From Ktedonobacterales bacterium (lineage in GTDB: Bacteria; Chloroflexota; Ktedonobacteria; Ktedonobacterales; JADMIN01): a stretch of DNA of 9,408 nt. The stretch spans positions 1-9,408 of the forward strand of contig JAICKD010000076.1 of the NCBI GenBank assembly GCA_025928125.1, read 5' to 3'. This document shows, in pieces, positions 1 to 5,293 of the stretch. The position numbers were made by a program, and so were the translations under genes. Position 1 is the first letter of the stretch; each line of letters begins with the position of its first letter. A model generated the notes under the pieces. It was not told where the DNA came from. It was given only the letters and a program-made list of their open reading frames with translations, and did not search any database.

Positions 1-1
1 A

Positions 2-109
2 GATGAGATTTCCAAAGCCTCGTCAAAGGCGCGTGGCGACCTGCGGCTGACATTGCGTTTCGGCGAGCGAGATTGGATTGTGCCGTTGATCGTCGAAGGC
101 CCAGCCTAG
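2..109 (+). CDS. C-terminal end of an upstream gene, function unknown (partial)
   Basis: The frame beginning at base 2 is open from the window edge to a TAG at 107-109, giving 35 residues that end in RFGERDWIVPLIVEGPA. The alternation of charged and hydrophobic residues (RLTLRF, WIVPLIV) suggests the closing beta strands of a folded domain, and the codon choice resembles that of the genes downstream. It lies 83 bases before the first kinase on the same strand, so it may be an earlier member of the same operon. Too little is visible to name a family. A chance open frame of this length is possible in GC-rich DNA, so the call is tentative. Confidence 0.5.
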   Translation, partial: DEISKASSKARGDLRLTLRFGERDWIVPLIVEGPA

Positions 110-178
110 CGACGCACAGCGCACGCGATAGAGCGCGACCGGGTGACTTCTCTTTAAGCGTGAAGAAAGCTCCGCTCC

Positions 179-184
179 AAGGAG
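179..184 (+). promoter_or_regulatory. Ribosome binding site that fixes the start of the first kinase
   Basis: AAGGAG lies 8 bases before the ATG at 193. It supports that ATG over an in-frame TTG at 73, which would add 40 residues of low-complexity, Arg-rich sequence absent from the two paralogous kinases and would overlap the upstream reading frame. With the 193 start, the catalytic residues fall at the same numbers as in the other two kinases. Confidence 0.8.
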
Positions 185-192
185 TGTGTCCG

Positions 193-1848
193 ATGAGTGA
201 CCCCCAACTTCCGCATCTGACCGACTTTGCCAATGTCGACATAACTGTCACTAGCATTGGCAAGGGCGGCTTTGGTCTCGTCTTCATGGGTCCCGACCGC
301 TTCAGCCACGGGCAGTGGAGGGCTCTCAAGACATTGCGGCCAGAATTGCTGGCGTTTCGTCCCGCTCTCCGCGATCTTTTCCTGCGGGAGTGCCTGACCT
401 GGGTCGGCCTCTGGCCGCATCCCAACCTGCTCATCGCCGAGACCGCCACCCAGATCGATGGGCGCCTGTACCTCCTCCTCGACTATGCCGAAGGTGGCAA
501 CCTGCGCGACCTGCTCGCGACGGATCAGCCATTCCGTAAGCGGCTTCTCTGGGCGCAGCATATTGCCTACGGCCTCCAGGCGCTGCATACCCCGGACCCT
601 GAGTTCCTGCGACCGTTTCCATTGGTCCATAGAGATCTCAAACCAGAAAATGTTCTCGTCCATGGCCTGGGCCATGCCATGATTACCGACTTCGGGCTGG
701 CCGCCGCCATTGGGGACGCATTGGCTCAGACACCTGAGGCATTCGGCGCGCAAGACGGCTTTGCGCTGGTCGAACAGCTGGCAGCGCAGGCTACCCTGGC
801 GACCCCACTCCCAACCGGCGGACGCGCCGCTCGCGCCACCCGCACCGCTCGTTTCCAGGCACGTAGCGCGGGCGTCCAGACACCAGGCCTGGGCGGCGTC
901 GGCACCATCGCCTACATGCCACCTGAGCAGTGGGATGTCGAGGGCAACGTTGGTCCACCCGCCGACCTCTACGCCTTTGGCCTGATCCTCTCGGAACTCC
1001 TGGCCGGACGCCATGGCCTCATTGACCTGGAGGCTGACCTCGATGAAGACGGCTGGTATCAGCTCCATCTGCTTGGGGCGCCCCGCCCGCTGCGCACTGG
1101 GCCTGCCGAGAGCGCCAGCCGTCTCCCCGTGGACGTGGAACAGCTCTACCAGGCGCTGCTGGCCAAGCGCCCGGAGTCGCGTCCAACGGCTGCGGAGGCG
1201 TTGTCCGTCTTGCGACAGGCGGCGAGCCAACTGGGCGAGGAGCCGTATGTCTGGCACGAGCTCTACCTGCGCAACGACGAGCACCGGCAGATGGCATGGC
1301 ATAACTGGTCGGTGACCTGCCTTGACTTCGACTTGCTGGAGGAGGCGCTGGTGCGCAACAAGCGCGCGCTTGCCCTCGACCCACGGCGTTCCAGTACGCT
1401 CAATACGCAGGGCAACATTTCGGCAAGGTTGGGCCTGCGTGAGCTAGAAGCAGGAGACACCGAGCAAGGCGTCCTCCACCTGGAAGAAGCGCTGGACTGG
1501 CACAGCCAGGCGATTGCCGCCGCCACCACCAACGCCGATCGCGCGCTCGCTCAAGGCATGAAGGCAGCGCGGCTAAATGAGCTAGGCCGCTATGCTGAAG
1601 CCGAGATCGCCTATGCCGAGGCATTGGCGATTGATGCCGATCATGGTGTAACCTGGCAAAACCGGGCGCGCAATGAGTGGGCCTGGGCGCGCGCCGAGAG
1701 AGACGCCGGACGACGTACGGAGGCGCGACGGCTGTATGCGCTCGCATTGAGTCACACCCAGGAGGCTCTGCGCCGGGGTCCTAACGACCCTGAGACTCTC
1801 CGTATCTTCACCAGTGTACAGCGAGAGCGCGACCGCCTCGATCCGTGA
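193..1848 (+). CDS. Hanks-type Ser/Thr protein kinase with C-terminal TPR-like region (kinase 1)
   Basis: This 551-residue protein is predicted to phosphorylate Ser/Thr on partner proteins. Seen in the sequence: glycine-rich loop GKGGFG (23-28), ATP-anchoring lysine K46 in ALKTLRPE, helix C glutamate E66 in RECLTW, HRDLKPEN with catalytic D148 and N153, DFG at 166-168, an APE-equivalent PPE ending at E245, D258 in DLYAFG, and R330 in the closing RPTAAEAL motif. All key catalytic residues are present, so it should be active. The segment from DFG to PPE is about 79 residues, far longer than usual, and contains RATRTARFQAR (214-224). Residues from about 365 are helical and TPR-like; the clearest unit starts near 460 (LNELGRYAEAEIAYAEAL). 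I see no membrane segment or signal peptide, so it is probably cytosolic, unlike PknB-type receptors. It is the most divergent of the three in its C-terminal region, for example AWHNWSVTC where the others have KWxNWATTYF. Confidence 0.93.
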   Translation: MSDPQLPHLTDFANVDITVTSIGKGGFGLVFMGPDRFSHGQWRALKTLRPELLAFRPALRDLFLRECLTWVGLWPHPNLLIAETATQIDGRLYLLLDYAEGGNLRDLLATDQPFRKRLLWAQHIAYGLQALHTPDPEFLRPFPLVHRDLKPENVLVHGLGHAMITDFGLAAAIGDALAQTPEAFGAQDGFALVEQLAAQATLATPLPTGGRAARATRTARFQARSAGVQTPGLGGVGTIAYMPPEQWDVEGNVGPPADLYAFGLILSELLAGRHGLIDLEADLDEDGWYQLHLLGAPRPLRTGPAESASRLPVDVEQLYQALLAKRPESRPTAAEALSVLRQAASQLGEEPYVWHELYLRNDEHRQMAWHNWSVTCLDFDLLEEALVRNKRALALDPRRSSTLNTQGNISARLGLRELEAGDTEQGVLHLEEALDWHSQAIAAATTNADRALAQGMKAARLNELGRYAEAEIAYAEALAIDADHGVTWQNRARNEWAWARAERDAGRRTEARRLYALALSHTQEALRRGPNDPETLRIFTSVQRERDRLDP

Positions 1849-1902
1849 GGCGCTGTACGCTGTCGCCTATGGCTACGAATCGTTGCGAGAGGAGCGCCGC
1901 CA

Positions 1903-3546
1903 ATGGACTCAAACAAACCCCAGCATCTGACCGACTTTTCACATGTTGACGTAACTGCCGAGAAGTTTGGCGACGGTGGCTTCGGCGTTGTCTATATGGG
2001 GCCAAACCGCTTCGATGGGGGCAAATGGCTCGCGTTAAAGACGCTGCGACCTGAACTATGGGCGCTCAAGCCAGAGTATGGCGACCTCTTCATACGCGAG
2101 TGCCTGACGTGGGTCGGCCTCTGGCCACATCTCAATCTGCTCAACGTCCACGCCGCCACAAAGATCAATGGTCAGATCTACATCATGATGGACTATGCCC
2201 AGAGAGGCAGTTTGCGTGACCTTCTCTACGACGACCTACCGCTCGGTGACCGGCTGACCTGGGCGCAGCACATCGCTGCGGGGCTGCTCGCCATTCATAC
2301 CCCAGACCCTGAGTTTCTGCGACCCTCCCCCCTGGTCCATCGCGACCTCAAGCCCGAAAACGTGCTGATCCATGCCACGGGATATGCGCAGATCACCGAT
2401 TTTGGGCTGGCCGCCTGCATCAGCAACGCCATAGGCCAGTCCCCTGGTGTTCAGGAAATGGTCGAACGGGCCGCCTCATCCGCGCAATCCAAAAGTGGTC
2501 GGCGCGCGCCCCGCGCCGCGCGCACCAGCCGCTTCACGAGCCGAAGTCCGGGCCACATGTCTTCAACGCGCGTGGGCCAGCCTGGTCAGGGGCTAGGCAC
2601 GACCGCCTACATGCCGCCTGAGCAATGGGATACAGAGGGGGTGGTTGGCCCATCCGCCGATCTCTATGCCTTTGGCCTCATCCTCTCCGAACTACTGGCC
2701 GGGCGCCATGGGCTGGCTGATCTGGAGGCTCCGCTCAATGAGGAAGGCTGGTACCAGCTCCATCTGATCGCACAGCCGCGCCCCTTACGGGGTGGATTGG
2801 CTCCCGACGCAAGTCGTCTCCCGGTGAGCATCGAGCAGCTCTATCAGGCGCTGCTGGCCAAGCGTCCCGCGGATCGTCCAACCGCCGCTGAGGCGCTTAG
2901 GGTCTTACAGCAGGCGGCGAGCCAGTTGGGCAAAGAGGCATACACTCCGTATGAGATTATCTCCCGCACTCCCGAACACCGCATGATAAAGTGGAATAAC
3001 TGGGCAACCACGTACTTTCGCTGTGACCTCTTTCACGAAGCGTTGGCATGCAACGACCGCGCGCTCGCCCTCGATCCCCAATTCTTCAATGTGCTCGCCG
3101 GGCGCGGCAGCATCATCTCGCGCCTGGGCTCGCTGGCGGGCTTGGCGGGCCAAGAGGCAACAGCCAATCGCCTGGTAGAAGAAGCGCTCGGCTGGTTCAA
3201 TCGCGCGCTAGCAGTCGGCACGACCAGAAATGAGGAGCGCGCGGGCTTGCTGGGCAATAAAGCGATGCAGTTGAGCGCCCTGCGCCACCATGCCGAGGCC
3301 GAGGCGGCCTACGTCGCCGCGATGGAGATCAGTCCCACCAATGGTGATTTGTGGCTCAACCGTGCAATCAACAGCCTTCAGTGGGCGCAAGCCAAGATGG
3401 ACGCGAATCGGAAGACCGAGGCGCGACGCATCCTCGGCCTGGCGGAGAGCTATATCCAGCGTGCGCGTAGCCTGGGACTCAACCATTCAGGGATAGACAC
3501 GATAGTCGCTGATATCCGGCAGGCCTATGCTGACCTCAACTCGTGA
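1903..3546 (+). CDS. Hanks-type Ser/Thr protein kinase with C-terminal TPR-like region (kinase 2)
   Basis: A paralogue of the preceding kinase, 547 residues, beginning at an ATG 8 bases after GGAG (1891-1894) and 54 bases after the previous stop. The glycine-rich loop is GDGGFG (23-28), with K46, E66, HRD with D148, and DFG at 166-168 at exactly the same residue numbers as in its neighbours, so it should be catalytically competent. PPE ends at E240, making the activation segment about 74 residues. Its insert contains RAARTSRFTSR (204-214) and is rich in Ser, giving several candidate phosphosites. The C-terminal region from about 360 is TPR-like: KWNNWATTYFRCDL (363 onward), then QLSALRHHAEAEAAY (from 456) and WLNRAIN. 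Close likeness of that region to kinase 3 suggests these two share a more recent ancestor or have recombined. Substrates cannot be read from sequence; the kinase neighbours and the CHAT and Clp proteins are obvious candidates by position only. Confidence 0.93.
   Translation: MDSNKPQHLTDFSHVDVTAEKFGDGGFGVVYMGPNRFDGGKWLALKTLRPELWALKPEYGDLFIRECLTWVGLWPHLNLLNVHAATKINGQIYIMMDYAQRGSLRDLLYDDLPLGDRLTWAQHIAAGLLAIHTPDPEFLRPSPLVHRDLKPENVLIHATGYAQITDFGLAACISNAIGQSPGVQEMVERAASSAQSKSGRRAPRAARTSRFTSRSPGHMSSTRVGQPGQGLGTTAYMPPEQWDTEGVVGPSADLYAFGLILSELLAGRHGLADLEAPLNEEGWYQLHLIAQPRPLRGGLAPDASRLPVSIEQLYQALLAKRPADRPTAAEALRVLQQAASQLGKEAYTPYEIISRTPEHRMIKWNNWATTYFRCDLFHEALACNDRALALDPQFFNVLAGRGSIISRLGSLAGLAGQEATANRLVEEALGWFNRALAVGTTRNEERAGLLGNKAMQLSALRHHAEAEAAYVAAMEISPTNGDLWLNRAINSLQWAQAKMDANRKTEARRILGLAESYIQRARSLGLNHSGIDTIVADIRQAYADLNS
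2998..3026 (+). repeat. 29-base stretch identical in kinases 2 and 3 (copy 1)
   Basis: This stretch, encoding NWATTYFRC plus the first two bases of the next codon, is base-for-base the same as 4711-4739 although flanking bases differ. The corresponding part of kinase 1 (about 1303-1335) does not match. Recent duplication or gene conversion is the likely cause. Confidence 0.7.
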
Positions 3547-3566
3547 ATTTAGCCATCTATCGCCAA

Positions 3567-3584
3567 GGCCCGCGAACTGCGGCC
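3567..3584 (+). other. Small GC-rich inverted repeat just before the kinase 3 ribosome binding site
   Basis: Bases 3567-3573 and 3579-3584 can pair as a six-base-pair stem (GGCC plus GC against GCGGCC) with one bulged C and a five-base loop. The stem abuts the AGGAGG at 3585-3590. It has no following T run, so it does not look like an intrinsic terminator. It might modestly tune translation, or may be chance in GC-rich DNA. Confidence 0.25.
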
Positions 3585-3592
3585 AGGAGGAG
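3585..3592 (+). promoter_or_regulatory. Strong ribosome binding site of kinase 3
   Basis: AGGAGGAG lies 8 bases before the ATG at 3601 and supports that start, which makes this kinase 551 residues with catalytic residues numbered as in kinases 1 and 2. Confidence 0.75.
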
Positions 3593-3600
3593 CATTCCCA

Positions 3601-5256
3601 ATGAGTGGACCTGATGCCCTACGCCTGACCGACTACACTGGTGTCGACATGACCGTCGCCAAGACAGGTGCGGGCGGCTTTGGCCTCGTCTTCATGGGTC
3701 CCAATCGCATTGAGGGCGGCCAATGGTGCGCCTTGAAGACCCTTCGCCCTGAGCTGCTGGCGCTGCGCCCCCATCTGCGCGACCTCTTCATTCGGGAATG
3801 CCTCACCTGGGCAGGCCTCTGGCCCCACGCCAACCTGCTCAATGCCCACAGTGTCACCACGATCAATGGGCAGATTTATCTCGTCCTGGACTATGCCGAG
3901 CATGGCAACTTGCGTGATACGCTTGCCCTTAACCCGCCATTTTCCATGCGCTTAGCCTGGGCGCAACATATCGCCGCGGGTCTGGTTGCGCTCCATACCC
4001 CGGACCCCGAGTTCCTGCGTCCAGCACCTCTGGTGCATCGCGACCTCAAGCCAGAGAACATCCTAATCCATGCCGCGAGGCTGGCTCAGATCACCGACTT
4101 TGGTCTCGCCGCCGCCCTTAGCGCTGCCCTGATCAAATCGCCAGACGCTCAAGAGCAGGTCGAGCATCTCGCCTCCGCAAGTACGAATCCCGAGAGCGCT
4201 CACCATAACATCCGGGCTGCGCATACCGCCCGCTTCCAGACACGCGCCTCAGACCAGATGAGTCAGGGCGGCGCGAGTCGAGCGGGTCAGGCCGGGCTGG
4301 GCGGAGTCGGCACTACCGCTTACATGCCTCCCGAGCAGTGGGATGTCGAGGGGGTGGTTGGCCCGCCCTCTGACCTCTACGCCTTTGGCCTCATCCTCTC
4401 GGAGCTGCTCGCCGGGCGCCACGGGCTGGCTGACCTGGAGGCTGAGTTGGACGAGGAGACGTGGTACTACCTCCATGTCAGCGGCACACCACTCCCCCTC
4501 CGTAGCGGTCCGGCTGAGGGCGCGAGACGCCTTCCCATCGAGGTCGAGCAGTTGTACCAGCGCCTCTTAGCTAAGCGCCCGGCGGACCGTCCAACGGCAA
4601 GAGAGGCTCTAGCCATCTTGCGCCAGGCAGCGGCCCAACTGGGTGAAGAGCCATACACCCCATACGACATCTTCACCCGCACCGATGAGCACCGCATGAT
4701 GAAATGGAGCAACTGGGCAACCACGTACTTTCGCTGTGATCTCTATCAAGACGCGCTGGCATGCAACGAGCGCGCGCTCGCCCTCGCTCCCCACAACTTC
4801 ACTGTGCTCGTCGTGCGCGGCGATATCACGGCAAAACTGGCCCTGCAAGCGCGAACGGCAGGGCAGGAAGCAGCGGGCATTCGTCAGACACAGGAGGCGC
4901 TAGACTACTTTAGTCGGGCGCTGCAAGTCCCGGCTACCGATGAGCAACGCGCTGGCGCCCAGGGCATGAGAGCCGTGCAGTTGTGCAGCCTTGGCCGCCA
5001 CGCCGAAGCCGAAACCGCCTATGCGGCAGCGCTCGGCATCGACTCCACTCATGGAGACATCTGGTTCAACCGGGCCATCAACAGCTCGCTGTGGGCCGGA
5101 GTTGAGGCAACCGCCGGAAGACGCGCGGAGGCGCAGCGATTGTACCGACAGGCGGAGGGCTATATCCAGCAGGCGCAGAGCCGGGGACTTGACTATGACA
5201 TGACTCATAAACTGCTCGCTGATATTCAGCGGACCCGCGCTGGCCTCGGCCTGTAA
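3601..5256 (+). CDS. Hanks-type Ser/Thr protein kinase with C-terminal TPR-like region (kinase 3)
   Basis: The third paralogue, 551 residues, 54 bases after kinase 2. Seen: glycine-rich loop GAGGFG (23-28), K46, E66 in RECLTW, HRDLKPEN with D148, DFG at 166-168, PPE ending at E245, and the DLYAFGLILSELLAG stretch common to all three. The activation segment is about 79 residues with RAAHTARFQTR at 205-215. As in the other two, LHTPDPEFLRP precedes PLVHRD, an insertion relative to typical bacterial kinases. The C-terminal region starts near 365 (KWSNWATTYFRCDL from 368) and includes a clear TPR unit from about 460 (QLCSLGRHAEAETAYAAAL), followed by WFNRAIN. No membrane segment is visible. All catalytic residues are intact, so no member of the trio is an obvious pseudokinase. 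The gene ends 37 bases before the CHAT gene, so the two are probably co-transcribed. Confidence 0.93.
   Translation: MSGPDALRLTDYTGVDMTVAKTGAGGFGLVFMGPNRIEGGQWCALKTLRPELLALRPHLRDLFIRECLTWAGLWPHANLLNAHSVTTINGQIYLVLDYAEHGNLRDTLALNPPFSMRLAWAQHIAAGLVALHTPDPEFLRPAPLVHRDLKPENILIHAARLAQITDFGLAAALSAALIKSPDAQEQVEHLASASTNPESAHHNIRAAHTARFQTRASDQMSQGGASRAGQAGLGGVGTTAYMPPEQWDVEGVVGPPSDLYAFGLILSELLAGRHGLADLEAELDEETWYYLHVSGTPLPLRSGPAEGARRLPIEVEQLYQRLLAKRPADRPTAREALAILRQAAAQLGEEPYTPYDIFTRTDEHRMMKWSNWATTYFRCDLYQDALACNERALALAPHNFTVLVVRGDITAKLALQARTAGQEAAGIRQTQEALDYFSRALQVPATDEQRAGAQGMRAVQLCSLGRHAEAETAYAAALGIDSTHGDIWFNRAINSSLWAGVEATAGRRAEAQRLYRQAEGYIQQAQSRGLDYDMTHKLLADIQRTRAGLGL
4711..4739 (+). repeat. 29-base stretch identical in kinases 2 and 3 (copy 2)
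   Basis: Second copy of the block at 2998-3026, in the same codon phase and at the equivalent point of the TPR-like region. Confidence 0.7.
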
Positions 5257-5279
5257 ATTATGCGTTACACCCCATTAAC

Positions 5280-5285
5280 AGGAGG
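5280..5285 (+). promoter_or_regulatory. Ribosome binding site of the CHAT fusion gene
   Basis: AGGAGG lies 8 bases before the ATG at 5294, a near-ideal site that fixes this start. The 37-base gap between kinase 3 and this gene shows no terminator, which fits translation from a shared transcript. Confidence 0.75.
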
Positions 5286-5293
5286 CTCAAACG

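Noticed and set aside
110..178. Promoter before kinase 1
   Set aside because: I found no convincing -35 and -10 pair with proper spacing; the gap is short and may be purely intra-operonic.
73..192. 40-residue N-terminal extension of kinase 1 from a TTG start
   Set aside because: It lacks a ribosome binding site, is absent from both paralogues, overlaps the upstream open frame, and the ATG at 193 has AAGGAG at the right distance.
154..1302. Long antisense reading frame of 382 residues opposite kinase 1
   Set aside because: It lies wholly across a well-supported kinase gene, reads as a low-order mix without recognisable motifs, and is typical of shadow frames in GC-rich coding DNA.
1849..1902. 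Possible hairpin or terminator between kinases 1 and 2
   Set aside because: Only a four-base GGCG/CGCC pairing with a long loop can be drawn and there is no T run.
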